From Enterococcus cecorum (GTDB lineage Bacteria > Bacillota > Bacilli > Lactobacillales > Enterococcaceae), in the NCBI RefSeq assembly GCF_023221775.1, contig NZ_JAKUDS010000014.1:1-60423 (forward strand): a DNA stretch of 60,423 nt, given 5' to 3'. The notes under the pieces were generated by a model. It saw only the letters and a program-made list of their open reading frames with translations. It ran no database searches and was not told the origin of the DNA. Numbering within the stretch: the stretch's first letter is position 1; every line of letters starts with the position of its first letter. Shown here piece by piece: positions 9,218 to 20,677 of the stretch. The position numbers were made by a program, and so were the translations under genes.

Positions 9218-12200
9218 TTAAATTGCTTGTGTAGTAAATGCTTGAGATTCCATCACTTTTAAGATTGCATCGGCTGTATCTAATGAAGTGAAAAGTGGTA
9301 CCCCATGTTCAACAGATTCACGGCGAATATGGAAACCATCTTCAGCATTATTTTGACGATTTTTATCCATCGTGTTAATCACCATCTGTAAGCTACCATC
9401 ACGGATATAGTCAATCACATGTTTTTCAGAGGCTTGATGAATCTTAGCCACTGTTTTACATTTGATTCCATTTTGTTCAAAGTATTTCGCTGTTCCTGCA
9501 GTAGCTAAAATACTAAAGCCAATCTCGACAAAACGTTTGGCTAAGGAAAGTGCTTCTTCTTTACTATCATCTGCAATGGTAAATAAAACAGTACCAAAAC
9601 TTGGAATATGCAGACCACTCGCCTCAAAAGCTTTATACAAGGCTTTTTCCAGATTTTTATCTGAACCCATAACTTCACCCGTTGACTTCATCTCAGGTCC
9701 TAAATACGTATCTACTTTTAACAATTTAGTAAATGAAAAGACCGGTGCTTTAATATGAACGTTTTCACTAGTTGGATATAACCCATTTGGATAGCCCATT
9801 TCTGTCAAATCTTCGCCTAGAATCGCTCTAGTTGCTACTTGCGCCATCGGAATACCAGTTACTTTACTTAAGAATGGTACTGTACGACTTGCTCGCGGAT
9901 TGACTTCAATGACATAAACTTGATCATCGTGAATCACAAATTGAATATTCATCATACCCACACAATTTAAACCAATGGCTAATCGTTTGGTATACGCTTC
10001 AATCGTTTGAATTTGTTCTGGTGATAAAGTTTGTGGTGGATAAACAGCCATTGAATCCCCCGAGTGGACACCGGCACGTTCGATGTGTTCCATTATCCCT
10101 GGAATCAAAACATTTTTACCATCACTGATTGCATCGACTTCGCATTCTTTACCAACTAAATAACGGTCTACTAATACTGGATGTTCTGGAGAAGCTTTGA
10201 CTGCATTTTCCATATAATCTTCTAAGTCGGCTTGATTTTGGACAATTTCCATCGCACGACCTCCCAAGACATAACTTGGACGGACTAGTACTGGATATCC
10301 AATACGTTTAGCAATTTCTACGGCTTCAGCTTTATTCGTTGCGGTATCACCTGGTGGCTGTGGAATACTTAAATCTTTTAAAGCTTGTTCAAATAAATCA
10401 CGATTTTCGGCACGATCAAGGTCTTCAATTTGAGTACCTAAGATATTGACACCATTTTTTACCAATTGTTCAGCTAAATTAATCGCGGTTTGGCCACCAA
10501 ATTGTACAATAACGCCGATTGGTTGTTCTAATTCAATGACATTTAAGACATCTTCAATCGTCAATGGTTCAAAGTATAGTTTGTCAGAAATTGAAAAGTC
10601 AGTAGAAACTGTTTCAGGATTACTATTCATAATGACAGCTTCATAACCAGCTTTTTGAATGGCTTTAACCGAATGAACCGTCGCATAGTCAAACTCTACC
10701 CCTTGACCAATACGGATAGGACCTGATCCTAGCACTAATACTGAGTCTTTAGGAGAGCGAATCGATTCATTTTCAAATTCGTAGGTACTATAGAAATAAG
10801 GGGTACTTGATTCAAATTCAGCAGCACAGGTATCAACCATTTTATAAACAGGTTTGATTTGATTGGCTAATCTAAATTGGCGGACCTCTTCCATCGTCAT
10901 TTGCCAAAGCTCGGCAATCTTTTTATCTGCAAAACCATTTTGTTTGGCTAAACGTAAAGTATCGACATCTTTTGCTGTTTCTTTCAACTGTTGTTCAATT
11001 TCGATAATATGCAATAATTTGTCAAGGAAGAATAAGTCAATTTTTGTCATTTGATGTAATTCTTCAATAGTAAATCCACGACGTAAAGCCTCTGCTAAAT
11101 AAAATAAACGATCATCCTGGGCTTTGACAATACGATTCATTAAAAGTGCATCATCAACTTGACTCATTTCTGGGATTTCAACATGGATACAACCAATTTC
11201 TAATGAACGCACAGCTTTTAACAGTGATTCTTCAATATTACGACCAATTGCCATGACTTCACCAGTTGCTTTCATTTGCGTACCAAGCAGACGTTCACCA
11301 GTTTCAAATTTATCAAATGGCCAACGCGGAATCTTAGCGACCACATAGTCTAAAGCTGGTTCAAATTCAGCATAAGTGGTGCCAGTGACAGGGTTTTTCA
11401 TTTCATCTAAGGTTAAACCTACTGCAATTTTCGCTGCTAATTTTGCGATTGGATAACCCGTCGCTTTACTTGCTAAGGCTGAAGAACGCGAAACCCGAGG
11501 ATTCACCTCAATGACATAATAATTAAAGCTATTTGGATCTAAGGCTAATTGAACGTTACAGCCACCTTCAATTTTTAAGGCGCGGATGATTGAAAGAGAA
11601 GCATCCCGTAACATTTGGTATTCAATATCGGATAAAGTTTGACTTGGTGCAAAAACAATCGAATCACCAGTATGAATACCAACTGGGTCAAAGTTTTCCA
11701 TATTACATACCACAATGGCATTATCCGCACTATCTCGCATCACTTCATATTCAATTTCTTTAAATCCTGCAATACTGCGTTCAATTAAACATTGCGTAAC
11801 TGGAGAAAGCGTTAGGCCATTTTCAGCAATTTGACGGAGTTCTTCTTCATTATTACACATTCCCCCACCAGTTCCACCTAAAGTAAATGCTGGTCTAACA
11901 ATGACTGGATAGCCGATTTCATTGGCAAAATCAACTGCAGCATCTACTGTATTGATGATAGTCGATTCAGGAATAGGTTGGTTTAAATCTTCCATTAATT
12001 GTTTGAACAAATCACGGTCTTCTGCTTGATCAATGGCTGAAAGCTTAGTCCCTAATAATTCAATTCCTAATTCTTCCAAAATTCCTGATTTTGATAATTC
12101 CATCGCCATGTTTAAGCCAGTTTGTCCACCTAATGTTGGTAAAATGGCATCTGGTTGTTCTTTACGTAATATTCGTGCTAAAAACTCATAAGTAATTGGC

Positions 12201-12400
12201 TCAATATACACTTTATCAGCAATTTCGCGATCGGTCATAATGGTTGCTGGATTAGAATTTACCAATACAACTTCATAGCCTTCTTCTCTCAATGCTAAAC
12301 AAGCTTGTGTTCCGGCATAGTCAAATTCAGCGGCTTGTCCAATAATGATTGGCCCTGAACCAATGACTAAAATTTTTGAAATATCTGTACGTTTAGGCAT
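9218..12400 (-). CDS. carB: Carbamoyl phosphate synthetase, large subunit
   Basis: The 1060-residue protein contains two ATP-grasp halves: the N-terminal carboxyphosphate domain ([20 protein letters not shown]) and the C-terminal carbamate domain ([19 protein letters not shown]). An allosteric MGS-like domain follows at about 930-1060. It makes carbamoyl phosphate from bicarbonate, ATP and glutamine-derived ammonia with CarA. It overlaps carA by 8 nt. Its place in the PyrR-controlled operon marks it as the pyrimidine-type enzyme, though the product could also serve arginine synthesis. Confidence 0.96.
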   Translation of the reverse strand: MPKRTDISKILVIGSGPIIIGQAAEFDYAGTQACLALREEGYEVVLVNSNPATIMTDREIADKVYIEPITYEFLARILRKEQPDAILPTLGGQTGLNMAMELSKSGILEELGIELLGTKLSAIDQAEDRDLFKQLMEDLNQPIPESTIINTVDAAVDFANEIGYPVIVRPAFTLGGTGGGMCNNEEELRQIAENGLTLSPVTQCLIERSIAGFKEIEYEVMRDSADNAIVVCNMENFDPVGIHTGDSIVFAPSQTLSDIEYQMLRDASLSIIRALKIEGGCNVQLALDPNSFNYYVIEVNPRVSRSSALASKATGYPIAKLAAKIAVGLTLDEMKNPVTGTTYAEFEPALDYVVAKIPRWPFDKFETGERLLGTQMKATGEVMAIGRNIEESLLKAVRSLEIGCIHVEIPEMSQVDDALLMNRIVKAQDDRLFYLAEALRRGFTIEELHQMTKIDLFFLDKLLHIIEIEQQLKETAKDVDTLRLAKQNGFADKKIAELWQMTMEEVRQFRLANQIKPVYKMVDTCAAEFESSTPYFYSTYEFENESIRSPKDSVLVLGSGPIRIGQGVEFDYATVHSVKAIQKAGYEAVIMNSNPETVSTDFSISDKLYFEPLTIEDVLNVIELEQPIGVIVQFGGQTAINLAEQLVKNGVNILGTQIEDLDRAENRDLFEQALKDLSIPQPPGDTATNKAEAVEIAKRIGYPVLVRPSYVLGGRAMEIVQNQADLEDYMENAVKASPEHPVLVDRYLVGKECEVDAISDGKNVLIPGIMEHIERAGVHSGDSMAVYPPQTLSPEQIQTIEAYTKRLAIGLNCVGMMNIQFVIHDDQVYVIEVNPRASRTVPFLSKVTGIPMAQVATRAILGEDLTEMGYPNGLYPTSENVHIKAPVFSFTKLLKVDTYLGPEMKSTGEVMGSDKNLEKALYKAFEASGLHIPSFGTVLFTIADDSKEEALSLAKRFVEIGFSILATAGTAKYFEQNGIKCKTVAKIHQASEKHVIDYIRDGSLQMVINTMDKNRQNNAEDGFHIRRESVEHGVPLFTSLDTADAILKVMESQAFTTQAI

Positions 12401-13481
12401 TTTTCTGCTTCTCCTTCCATGCTTCCATCATTTCGATAAATTCATCAAATAAATATAAGGCATCATGTGGACCAGGGGCTGCATCTGGGTGAAATTGCAC
12501 ACTAAAAGCTGGATAGTGGCGATGACGAACCCCTTCAATCGTCCCATCATTAATTTCCACGTGTGTTACAATTAGTTTTTCAGGATCAATCGTATTCGCA
12601 TCTACCGCATAGCCATGATTTTGTGACGTGAAGTCGACACGGCCAGTTGCGATTTCCCTTACTGGATGATTTAAACCGCGATGGCCAAATTTCATTTTAA
12701 AAGTATCTGCACCATTTGCTAATGAAAACAGTTGATGACCTAAACAAATACCAAAAATCGGCACTTTTCCTTGAATTCCTTGAATCATCTCAATTGCTTC
12801 TGGGACACTCTTAGGATCTCCTGGCCCATTTGTTAGCATGACGCCATCTGGAGATAATTCTAATATTTCTTTAGCAGTCGTATTATAAGGTAAAACCGTT
12901 AAATTACATTGACGTTTTGAGAACTCTCGCATGATACTATGTTTCAAGCCAAAATCTATCACTACTACATTTAATCCAGTACCAGGGCTTGGATAAGGCT
13001 TAGCAGTAGATACTTGGGCAACTTGATTGGTTGGAAGCACAGCTGCTTTTAATTGGTCATAAGCATGATTGAAATCATCAGCTGCATCGACAATACTTGC
13101 TTTCATCGTTCCATGTTGACGAATTTTACGCGTTAAAGCACGAGTATCAATCCCTGAAATGCCTGGAATTCCTTTACGCTTTAAGAATTCATCTAAAGTC
13201 ATTTGATTGCGCCAATTGCTTCCACGTCTAGCATGTTCTTTGACTACGACACCTTTACATGTCGGTGCAATCGATTCATAGTCATCACGATTAACCCCGT
13301 AATTTCCCACCATTGGATAGGTGAAAGTAATGATTTGACCATTAAAACTTTGATCAGTGATAGTTTCTTGATAACCGGTCATACTTGTAGTAAAAACCAA
13401 CTCACCAACCACACTATTTGTCGCGCCAAAGCCTTCACCAACAAAATGCGTCCCATCTTCTAAAATTAACCAACGTTTCAT
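12393..13481 (-). CDS. carA: Carbamoyl phosphate synthetase, small (glutaminase) subunit
   Basis: This 362-residue subunit hydrolyses glutamine for CarB. The N-terminal domain has [16 protein letters not shown]. The C-terminal class I glutamine amidotransferase has nucleophile cysteine in [10 protein letters not shown] and the catalytic His in [13 protein letters not shown]. Its ATG overlaps the pyrC stop. Confidence 0.96.
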   Translation of the reverse strand: MKRWLILEDGTHFVGEGFGATNSVVGELVFTTSMTGYQETITDQSFNGQIITFTYPMVGNYGVNRDDYESIAPTCKGVVVKEHARRGSNWRNQMTLDEFLKRKGIPGISGIDTRALTRKIRQHGTMKASIVDAADDFNHAYDQLKAAVLPTNQVAQVSTAKPYPSPGTGLNVVVIDFGLKHSIMREFSKRQCNLTVLPYNTTAKEILELSPDGVMLTNGPGDPKSVPEAIEMIQGIQGKVPIFGICLGHQLFSLANGADTFKMKFGHRGLNHPVREIATGRVDFTSQNHGYAVDANTIDPEKLIVTHVEINDGTIEGVRHRHYPAFSVQFHPDAAPGPHDALYLFDEFIEMMEAWKEKQKNA

Positions 13482-14767
13482 TAGTTGTTTGCCTCCTTTT
13501 GATAGACAATTTGACCATCCACCATGGTTAGATAGGTATCACCAAATAATTTCCAACCTGTAAACGGCGTATTATCAGCTTTTGATTTAAAATTAGCTGC
13601 ATCAACTACATATTCATGATCAATATCAAACACTGCAATGTCCGCTTGACTACCAACAGTTAATTGGCCTGCTTGTAAATCAAATATTTCTGCTGGTTTA
13701 ATGGCCATCCAATTCATGACTTGTTCCAAAGTGAAAATACCCGTTTTAACAAATTTTGTATAGATTAACTGGAAGGCATATTCCGAACCAACAATACCAA
13801 ACGGTGCTTTTAAGAAAGATTGACATTTTTCATCATGGCCATGAGGAGCGTGGTCGGTTGAAATACAATCAATCGTACCATCTAATAATCCTTCAATTAA
13901 TGCTTGCTGATCTTCACTCGCTCTTAATGGCGGATTCATCTTCCAAAAACCATGATCTTCAGGAATATCCATATCATTTAACAGTAGATGGTGCGGACAA
14001 ACTTCACAGGTCACATTCACACCTGCCTTTTTAGCCTCACGAATAATACGCACACTTTCTTTCGTTGAGACATGACAAACATGATAATGTACCCCAGTTT
14101 CTTCGGCTAAAATCAAATCTCGGGCAATTTGAGAACTTTCTGTCGCACTTAAAATTCCCGGTAAGCCTAATTCTTCTGCACGTTTACCAGCATGCATCAC
14201 GCCACCAAATAAAAGTGATTCGTCTTCGGTGTGAGCCACGATAGCCATATTATTTTTAGCGGCTTCTTTCATTGCCAAATACATGGTTCCAGCTGTTTGA
14301 ACACCAACCCCATCATTCGTAAAAGCAAAAGCCCCCGCAGCTTTTAAACCAACTTGATCCGTTAACACTTCGCTTCTTAATTTTTCAGTTATGGAGGCAT
14401 ATTGATACACTTTCACACAAGCATCACGATCAACTATTTCCTGAACTTTTTGAAAATTCTCTACATTATCTGGAACGGGATCAAGATTTGGCATCGCACA
14501 TACACTTGTAAAACCACCTCTTGCCGCTGCTTGACTTCCTGTTAAAATCGTTTCTTTATACGTAAAACCAGGTTCTCTAAAATGAACATGTACATCAACC
14601 AAACCTGGCATGACTAATTTTCCTTTTAAATCAATCACCTGATCAAAGTCTTTTTCTGCAAAATCTAATCCGATAGCGAAGACTTTTTGATCCTCAATCC
14701 AAATATCTACTTGATGACAGCTATTCTCTTTTACAACCATTCGTCCATTTTTTAATAAAGTTTTCAT
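13481..14767 (-). CDS. pyrC: Dihydroorotase, class I
   Basis: This 428-residue amidohydrolase cyclises carbamoyl aspartate to dihydroorotate. Zinc-binding residues are visible in [10 protein letters not shown] near residue 58, later histidines in VAHTEDES and HYHVCHVST, and the aspartate in [15 protein letters not shown]-type ribosome site precedes the ATG, and 11 nt separate it from pyrB. Confidence 0.96.
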   Translation of the reverse strand: MKTLLKNGRMVVKENSCHQVDIWIEDQKVFAIGLDFAEKDFDQVIDLKGKLVMPGLVDVHVHFREPGFTYKETILTGSQAAARGGFTSVCAMPNLDPVPDNVENFQKVQEIVDRDACVKVYQYASITEKLRSEVLTDQVGLKAAGAFAFTNDGVGVQTAGTMYLAMKEAAKNNMAIVAHTEDESLLFGGVMHAGKRAEELGLPGILSATESSQIARDLILAEETGVHYHVCHVSTKESVRIIREAKKAGVNVTCEVCPHHLLLNDMDIPEDHGFWKMNPPLRASEDQQALIEGLLDGTIDCISTDHAPHGHDEKCQSFLKAPFGIVGSEYAFQLIYTKFVKTGIFTLEQVMNWMAIKPAEIFDLQAGQLTVGSQADIAVFDIDHEYVVDAANFKSKADNTPFTGWKLFGDTYLTMVDGQIVYQKEANN

Positions 14768-14778
14768 ATACTTACTCC

Positions 14779-15705
14779 CTATGCCTTTCCGTTTAATATT
14801 GCTTCTAAAATTGCCATGCGAATATACACGCCATTAGTCATCTGTTGCACAATTCTAGATTGTAATCCTTCTACCAAGCTGTCTGCTAATTCTACATCGC
14901 GATTCACCGGTGCGGGATGCATAATAATCGCATGAGGTAACATTTTCTTCGCACGTTCAAGGGTCAATCCATAAGTTTTATGATATTGCTCTTTAGAAAA
15001 TTGCTGATTACCCACGTGACGCTCATGTTGTACACGCAGCATCATCATCACATCCACTTTATCGACTAACTCATCAATTGCACGATACTTTCCATATACT
15101 TCGAAGGATTCATCGTACCATTCAAGCGGACCGGAGAAGTAAACTTGTGCCCCTAATCGTTTCAGCATTTGCATATTTGATTTTGCAACACGTGAATGGG
15201 TTAAATCCCCAACTATCGCTACTTTCAAACCTTCGAAATAGCCAAATTCTTGATAGATTGTCATTAAATCTAATAGACATTGTGTAGGATGTTGGCCACT
15301 TCCATCACCACCATTAATCACACTGCATTGGATCGTCTTACTTTCTACTAATTCATTATAATAATGTTCAGCACTATGACGAATGACCACCGCATCGACA
15401 CCAATAGCCGACATTGTCAAGACGGTATCATATAATGTTTCACCTTTTTGTACTGATGAAGTCGAAGCATCAAATTCAATCACTTCTAAGCCTAATTTTT
15501 TCTCGGCCACTTCAAAACTTTTATGGGTTCGTGTACTATTTTCGAAAAATAAATTGGCCACAAAATATTTTTCTTTGGGTAATACACACTTGGCACCTGC
15601 TTTAAATTCACTCGCACGTTTAATTAATCCTAAAACTTCTGCTTCACTTAAACTTTCAACTGTTAATAAGTGCTTTAAACTGATTGCCTGTGATTGAATG
15701 ATCAT
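14779..15705 (-). CDS. pyrB: Aspartate carbamoyltransferase, catalytic subunit
   Basis: This 308-residue enzyme joins carbamoyl phosphate to aspartate, the committed step of pyrimidine synthesis. The carbamoyl phosphate site [13 protein letters not shown] lies near residue 53 and the C-terminal [11 protein letters not shown] motif near 263. I see no regulatory-chain gene (pyrI) nearby, as usual for Gram-positive operons under PyrR control. AAGGAG precedes the ATG. Confidence 0.96.
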   Translation of the reverse strand: MIIQSQAISLKHLLTVESLSEAEVLGLIKRASEFKAGAKCVLPKEKYFVANLFFENSTRTHKSFEVAEKKLGLEVIEFDASTSSVQKGETLYDTVLTMSAIGVDAVVIRHSAEHYYNELVESKTIQCSVINGGDGSGQHPTQCLLDLMTIYQEFGYFEGLKVAIVGDLTHSRVAKSNMQMLKRLGAQVYFSGPLEWYDESFEVYGKYRAIDELVDKVDVMMMLRVQHERHVGNQQFSKEQYHKTYGLTLERAKKMLPHAIIMHPAPVNRDVELADSLVEGLQSRIVQQMTNGVYIRMAILEAILNGKA

Positions 15706-15724
15706 TTGCCTACTCCTTCATCGA

Positions 15725-16249
15725 TTATTTATTGATTAAAATTCTATCTTGTTTGTCAATTTCTTCCATTTCAACAATAATTTCTTCGTCTGATGAAGTT
15801 GGAATGTTTTTTCCGACATAATCGGCACGAATAGGCAGCTCACGATGTCCTCTATCTACCAACACAGCTAAACCAATACGATTTGGTCGACCATAATCCA
15901 TTACCGCATCCAAAGCAGCGCGAATGGTACGTCCGGTATATAAAACATCATCTACTAAAATGACTTCTTTACCTTCAAGCGATACCGGCATTACGGATTC
16001 TTGCTTTTCAGATGAATGCTTCTTTTGATCATCGCGATAGGAAGTAATATCTAATTCACCAACTGGCACTTCAATTTCTTCAATCTGTTTTAAACGTTGG
16101 GCAATGCGTTGGGCGATATAGATACCTCTTGTTTTAATTCCAACTAATACCAAATCTTCCAATCCTCGGTTACGTTCAATCATCTCATAGGTCATTCGTG
16201 TAATTGCTCGCTTCATAGTAACTGAATCAATGACTTCTTTTGCTGACAT
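15725..16249 (-). CDS. pyrR: Pyrimidine operon attenuation regulator PyrR
   Basis: In response to UMP/UTP, this RNA-binding protein holds the leader transcript in the terminating form. The 174-residue phosphoribosyltransferase fold has the PRPP motif [20 protein letters not shown] and [20 protein letters not shown]. The ATG at 16249 is preferred over one at 16273 because GGAGGG lies about six bases before it. First gene of the pyr operon, controlled by the leader element at 16301-16498. Confidence 0.96.
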   Translation of the reverse strand: MSAKEVIDSVTMKRAITRMTYEMIERNRGLEDLVLVGIKTRGIYIAQRIAQRLKQIEEIEVPVGELDITSYRDDQKKHSSEKQESVMPVSLEGKEVILVDDVLYTGRTIRAALDAVMDYGRPNRIGLAVLVDRGHRELPIRADYVGKNIPTSSDEEIIVEMEEIDKQDRILINK

Positions 16250-16300
16250 AAATATCCCTCCAAAATGTCTCATCCTTTATTTTTGCCTTCCGTTAACAAC

Positions 16301-16332
16301 AAAAAAAACTCCCACCTGCGCGAGGTCGGAGT
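16301..16332 (-). terminator. PyrR-controlled attenuator terminator
   Basis: On the minus strand ACTCCGACCT pairs with AGGTGGGAGT (one mismatch) around CGCGC, followed by eight T. Located between the PyrR-binding loop and pyrR, it is the regulated terminator of the operon. Confidence 0.92.
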
Positions 16333-16415
16333 GAAGTTCACAAAATTATCTACAACAAAGGCGCCAATATTCAAAAATGGATAGAATATTAGCTAGATAT
16401 TTATTTTGATTGCTT

Positions 16416-16436
16416 CCTTCTTAGCCTCACGGGACT
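16416..16436 (-). promoter_or_regulatory. PyrR-binding loop (anti-antiterminator) in the pyr leader
   Basis: The minus strand reads AGTCCCGTGAGGCTAAGAAG here, matching the conserved PyrR recognition element (core GUGAGGCU). PyrR-UMP binding would stabilise this hairpin and allow the terminator at 16301-16332 to form. I find a single copy; the 19-bp pyrR-pyrB gap cannot hold another. Confidence 0.92.
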
Positions 16437-16469
16437 AAACTTAAAGGACTAATATTTCTTATTACAATC

Positions 16470-16498
16470 AATATACGCGCAATAACGATTAAAAGCAA
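16470..16498 (-). promoter_or_regulatory. Promoter of the pyr operon
   Basis: On the minus strand: TTGCTT (16493-16498), a 17-bp spacer, and TATATT (16470-16475), about 30 bases before the PyrR-binding loop. Confidence 0.8.
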
Positions 16499-16575
16499 TC
16501 TATTTTCGTGAAAATTTACATATATTTTCAAGTAAAACAGTTTATCTTAAAAATATATTTCAAAACTACTAATAA

Positions 16576-16603
16576 AATAAAAAAGCACCCATATATTGAG
16601 TGC
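16576..16603 (-). terminator. Terminator after rluD
   Basis: On the minus strand GCACTC pairs with GGGTGC (one G-U), followed by TTTTTT. It lies directly downstream of the rluD stop. Confidence 0.75.
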
Positions 16604-16611
16604 CCTTTGAT

Positions 16612-17529
16612 TTATACATCTTCTTTTCGCAGTTTTTCTAAAGTTGATGAAAAAATTTCTGGAAGTGGGCAAGTAAATTCTAGCCACTTTCCTGTTGTTG
16701 GATGTTCAAAACCTAAATCACGCGCATGTAAAAATTGGCCATTACCTTTTAGTGTTTTTTTAGGCCCATATACCGGATCACCAGCTAATGGATAGCCAAT
16801 ATATTGCATATGTACCCTGATTTGATGCGTTCTTCCCGTTTCTAATTTACATTCAATTAAAGTAAACTGATTAAAGCGTTCCAACACAGTAAAATGCGTC
16901 ACTGCATCCTTGCCATCTTCCACCACTGCTTGTTTTTTACGGTCTTGCTTACTTCTTCCAATCGGTGCATTGATGGTTCCCTTCTCATGAGGAATAACGC
17001 CATGCACTAGAGCTACATATTTACGTAAAGAAGTCTTGTCTTTTAATTGTTTGGCCAAGCTTTCATGGGCCACATCATTTTTAGCAATCATTAACAATCC
17101 AGAGGTGTCTTTATCTATGCGATGAACAATGCCTGGACGAATTACCCCATTGATAGATGATAGATCTTTCAAATGATAGAGTAAAGCATTCACCAGTGTA
17201 TGATTGGGATGTCCGGCAGAAGGGTGAACCACCATGCCTTGAGGTTTATTCACAACAGCTACATCTTTATCTTCATAGACAATCTCTAAGGGAATATCCT
17301 CAGGCAATATTTCCAATTCTTGCACTTCAGGTAGTTGAATTTCAAAAGTTTCTGTGTCCTTCACTTTATAATTAGCTTTGACAACTTGTTGAGTAGTTAT
17401 AGAAAAAACGAACCCTTCCTTTAGCCATGATTGAATTTGCGATCTAGAATAATCAGCCAATTGCTCCGTTAATAGTTTATCTAAACGACCCTTTTGATTA
17501 GTAATTGTTACAGTAATTTTTTCACTCAT
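16612..17529 (-). CDS. rluD: 23S rRNA pseudouridine synthase, RluD family
   Basis: This 305-residue protein has an N-terminal S4 RNA-binding domain (about 14-75) and a pseudouridine synthase domain with the catalytic aspartate in HRIDKDTSGLLM near residue 137 and HQIRVHMQYIGYPLAGD near 230. It would modify uridines in 23S rRNA (helix 69 in RluD). Its ATG overlaps the lspA stop by 4 nt. Last gene of a three-gene operon. Confidence 0.92.
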   Translation of the reverse strand: MSEKITVTITNQKGRLDKLLTEQLADYSRSQIQSWLKEGFVFSITTQQVVKANYKVKDTETFEIQLPEVQELEILPEDIPLEIVYEDKDVAVVNKPQGMVVHPSAGHPNHTLVNALLYHLKDLSSINGVIRPGIVHRIDKDTSGLLMIAKNDVAHESLAKQLKDKTSLRKYVALVHGVIPHEKGTINAPIGRSKQDRKKQAVVEDGKDAVTHFTVLERFNQFTLIECKLETGRTHQIRVHMQYIGYPLAGDPVYGPKKTLKGNGQFLHARDLGFEHPTTGKWLEFTCPLPEIFSSTLEKLRKEDV

Positions 17530-17984
17530 TGATGTTTAAAACGCTCCTCAAATAAAATATAAATAAAAATAAGACCAACTCCTACTGTCAATTCGATATC
17601 TGCTAAATTAAATATTGGAAAGTTTATAAAATCCAATTTAAACATATCTACTACATAGCCAAGTCTTATACGGTCAAGATAATTTCCAAGTGTCCCGCCT
17701 AAAATTAAGCTTAAGCCAAGAGAAAATAACCAGCCATTTGTTTGCCAATATCGAAAAAGCAAGTAACCTACAACAGCTAAAGCAACTATGGTAATAATCG
17801 TAAAAAACCACATTTGACCTTCGAACATACTCCAAGCTGCTCCTGTATTTCTAATATGCAAGAAAGAAAATACACCTGGAATGAAACTGACTTCCTCGCC
17901 TAAGGAAATGTGTTGAACAACTACAAACTTAACTAATTGGTCCAATACAGCAAAGACCAATGCTAAAACAAAATATAGATACAT
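17526..17984 (-). CDS. lspA: Lipoprotein signal peptidase II
   Basis: This 152-residue membrane aspartyl protease cleaves the signal peptide of prolipoproteins. It has four predicted membrane helices. The two catalytic aspartates are in GNYLDRIRLG near residue 112 and FNLADIELTVG near 130. The ATG at 17984 overlaps the stop of the upstream CBS gene (TGATG). Confidence 0.94.
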   Translation of the reverse strand: MYLYFVLALVFAVLDQLVKFVVVQHISLGEEVSFIPGVFSFLHIRNTGAAWSMFEGQMWFFTIITIVALAVVGYLLFRYWQTNGWLFSLGLSLILGGTLGNYLDRIRLGYVVDMFKLDFINFPIFNLADIELTVGVGLIFIYILFEERFKHQ

Positions 17985-18688
17985 CAAAAATCACTCTCTT
18001 CTAATTGGATTAAATCGCGTGGACGAATCACACCCGTAATAGGTAAATTTTCTTGACCGTCTACACTAATGAAAATAACTTCTAACTGAGGGTATTTATG
18101 AAATAAACGAATAACTTCATCAACAGGAGCCATTTCATCTACAAACTGATAATTTGCTTTTTTTCCTTCTAATTTTAATACATCCTTTGCACGAAGATTT
18201 TCAATCGTTGAATCCATCTCACTAGTAAAATATTGACTAAACCAATATCCTAACATTCGTAAAGTAATCACACCAACAAAGTGCCCCTGATGATGCAAAG
18301 GAAACTGAGAATATTTTTTCTGACTAGCAATCTTTAATAAATCAACTAACGGCGTATTCTCTTCAAAACTGACCACTTTTTTTGCGAAGACCTCTTTGAC
18401 AGTCTTAGGGTGAAATAGTTGCGTTTCAATCATTTTAATTTTATCGACTATCCATTGATTAGGTTGTGCGATGATAAAGTCTGGTGCTATTCGCTCATGT
18501 ACGATCGCATTTCTAAGCTGTGCTATTTGCATTAAATCTTCTTCATACTTCATCACGGTTGCATTTTCTTTTTTTCTTGCCATCCGAACCATATTTGTAA
18601 ATCCAATCGACTTATCTAATGAAAGACTAGTTTGTAAATACTTTTCTATACGATTAAAACTAGCTAAAAATATTTCAGCAGCTTGCAA
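17984..18688 (-). CDS. Predicted HEPN-like plus CBS-pair protein
   Basis: About 234 residues. The N-terminal third is helical and contains RNAIVHE, an R-x4-H motif of the kind that marks HEPN ribonuclease and toxin domains. The remainder looks like a CBS pair that would bind an adenine or cyclic nucleotide (FPLHHQGHFVGVITLRML and LPITGVIRPRDLI). The start is probably TTG at 18688, six bases after GGAGGGG; the ATG at 18703 overlaps that ribosome site. It is translationally coupled to lspA. A CBS-regulated RNA-binding or cleaving role is inference; an inactive HEPN fold is also possible. Confidence 0.65.
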   Translation of the reverse strand: MQAAEIFLASFNRIEKYLQTSLSLDKSIGFTNMVRMARKKENATVMKYEEDLMQIAQLRNAIVHERIAPDFIIAQPNQWIVDKIKMIETQLFHPKTVKEVFAKKVVSFEENTPLVDLLKIASQKKYSQFPLHHQGHFVGVITLRMLGYWFSQYFTSEMDSTIENLRAKDVLKLEGKKANYQFVDEMAPVDEVIRLFHKYPQLEVIFISVDGQENLPITGVIRPRDLIQLEESDF

Positions 18689-18752
18689 ATCAATCCCCTC
18701 CATCTGTTAACAAACTATATCATATCAAATATTGAACGGGAAATAAATAGAA

Positions 18753-18784
18753 AGAGTGATTCAGCTATTTCACCAAATCACTCT
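18753..18784 (-). terminator. Terminator after fhs
   Basis: AGAGTGATT (18753-18761) pairs with its complement at 18776-18784. On the minus strand the stem is followed by CTTTCTATTTATTT. It lies just after the fhs stop. Confidence 0.7.
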
Positions 18785-18789
18785 AAGAA

Positions 18790-20460
18790 TTAAAATAATC
18801 CTATGGCATTTCCATTTTCATCAACATCCATATTCAAAGCAGCAGGTTTCTTTGGAAGACCCGGCATCGTCATCACCTCTCCAGTCAAAGCAACAATAAA
18901 ACCGGCACCTAATTTAGGAACAAATTCTCGAATATGAATTTCAAAATCCCTTGGTGCACCTAACTTACTTGGATCATCTGAAAAAGAATACTGAGTCTTA
19001 GCCATACAAACCGGCATTTTTTCCCAACCATTTTCTTTAAAAGTAGTTAATTGATTCAAAGCTTTTTTGGAGAATGAAACATGATTTCCATGATAAATAT
19101 TTTTCACAATTGTTAAACATTTTTCTTCAATTGATTGTTCATTTAGATACAATCGTTGATAATTGGCGGAAGTTGTTGAAATGGTCTCAACAACCGCTTG
19201 AGCTAATTCTTTGCCACCTTTTCCACCATCTGCCCATACACTGGCCCTTTTTATAACAACTCCAATTTCTCGACACAAAACTTCTAACATTTCAAACTCA
19301 GATTGCGTATCAGAGACAAATTCATTGATTGCAACTACCACAGGAATTTGATATTGTTGCATATTTTGAATATGTTGTTTAAGATTTGCAAATCCTTTTT
19401 TTACCGCCTCAATATTTTCTTGGGTTAAATGGTCCTTTGCAACTCCACCATGCATTTTTAAGGCACGAATGGTAGCAACTATAACGATTGCATCGGGAGC
19501 TTTTGATAAATGTGGTACTTTAATATCTAGAAATTTTTCTGCTCCTAAATCAGCCCCAAATCCTGCTTCGGTAACAACATAATCAGCTAATTTTAATGCA
19601 GTTTGAGTAGCTAAAACACTATTACAGCCATGTGCAATGTTTGCAAAAGGCCCTCCGTGGACAAATGCCGGCGTCCCTTCAATTGTTTGAACTAAATTTG
19701 GCTTTAATGCATCTTTTAATAATAAGGTTAGGGCTCCTGCAACTTTCAAATCAGCCACCGTTATCGCTTCTTTTTGATAAGTATAGCCGATGACTATTTT
19801 AGATAATCTTGCTTTTAAGTCTTGCAAATCTGTTGCTAAACATAATATGGCCATAATTTCACTTGCAACAGTTATATCAAACCCATCCTGACGTGGAACG
19901 CCTTGAACTGGTCCGCCTAATCCAACAATTACCTCACGCAAGGCACGATCATTTAAATCAACTGCTCGTTTCCAAATCACTCGTCTGCTATCAATATTCA
20001 GTTCATTTCCTTGATGGATATGATTATCAATAAAGGCCGCTAAAGCATTATTGGCTGTCGTTATCGCATGCATATCACCAGTAAAATGTAAGTTAATCTC
20101 TTCCATTGGTAAAACTTGTGCATATCCACCACCTGCTGCACCACCTTTAACCCCCATAACAGGTCCTAAAGAAGGTTCGCGTAATGCAATCATCGTTTTT
20201 TTACCAATCTGATTTAACCCATCTGCTAAACCGATCGTAACAGTAGATTTTCCTTCTCCTGCAGGTGTTGGATTAATCGACGTTACTAAAATTAACTTGC
20301 CATCTGGATTTTCTTTTACCTTTTCTATTGTCTGATAGCTAATTTTTGCCTTATATTTGCCATATTGCTCTAAATCGTCATAGGTTAGACCGAGTTTTTC
20401 GGCAATCTCAGTAATTGGTAATAGTTCTGCTGCTTGGGCAATTTCAATATCTGTTTTCAA
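18790..20460 (-). CDS. fhs: Formate-tetrahydrofolate ligase
   Basis: This 556-residue enzyme makes 10-formyl-THF from formate, THF and ATP, supplying one-carbon units for purines and fMet-tRNA. It shows the P-loop [18 protein letters not shown] near residue 67, [22 protein letters not shown] near 94 and [16 protein letters not shown] near the C-terminus. The start is TTG at 20460, seven bases after GAGGAG. Single-gene unit. Confidence 0.95.
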   Translation of the reverse strand: MKTDIEIAQAAELLPITEIAEKLGLTYDDLEQYGKYKAKISYQTIEKVKENPDGKLILVTSINPTPAGEGKSTVTIGLADGLNQIGKKTMIALREPSLGPVMGVKGGAAGGGYAQVLPMEEINLHFTGDMHAITTANNALAAFIDNHIHQGNELNIDSRRVIWKRAVDLNDRALREVIVGLGGPVQGVPRQDGFDITVASEIMAILCLATDLQDLKARLSKIVIGYTYQKEAITVADLKVAGALTLLLKDALKPNLVQTIEGTPAFVHGGPFANIAHGCNSVLATQTALKLADYVVTEAGFGADLGAEKFLDIKVPHLSKAPDAIVIVATIRALKMHGGVAKDHLTQENIEAVKKGFANLKQHIQNMQQYQIPVVVAINEFVSDTQSEFEMLEVLCREIGVVIKRASVWADGGKGGKELAQAVVETISTTSANYQRLYLNEQSIEEKCLTIVKNIYHGNHVSFSKKALNQLTTFKENGWEKMPVCMAKTQYSFSDDPSKLGAPRDFEIHIREFVPKLGAGFIVALTGEVMTMPGLPKKPAALNMDVDENGNAIGLF

Positions 20461-20504
20461 TATAATGCTCCTCTAAAATTCTCAATTTTGTCATTTATAA
20501 GTTC

Positions 20505-20510
20505 ATTATA
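20505..20510 (-). promoter_or_regulatory. Probable -10 element of fhs
   Basis: TATAAT on the minus strand, 45 bases before the fhs start; the -35 region is weak. The mobile element at 20597 is inserted upstream of it and leaves it intact. Confidence 0.5.
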
Positions 20511-20596
20511 TCCTAAATCATCTATTTTTACATCTTAAATATGAATAAATTTTCAACAAAAGCATATATCGTTCGTGTATAACGATTTTAAAAAAT

Positions 20597-20621
20597 GGCT
20601 ATGTCACAACAAACAGTTGAT
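20597..20621 (+). repeat. Terminal inverted repeat, left end of the lnu(C) element
   Basis: It begins GGCTATGTCACAACAAAC and matches the reverse complement of the right end at 22 of 25 positions. The duplicated target TAAAAAAT lies immediately outside. Confidence 0.93.
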
Positions 20622-20677
20622 AAATAGCCATTTTTATAGGGGAGTATCAGAACTCCCCTACAAACTGTTATTTGCAG

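Noticed and set aside
15706-15724. Second PyrR attenuator between pyrR and pyrB, as in Bacillus
   Set aside because: The gap is only 19 bases and holds just the pyrB ribosome site.
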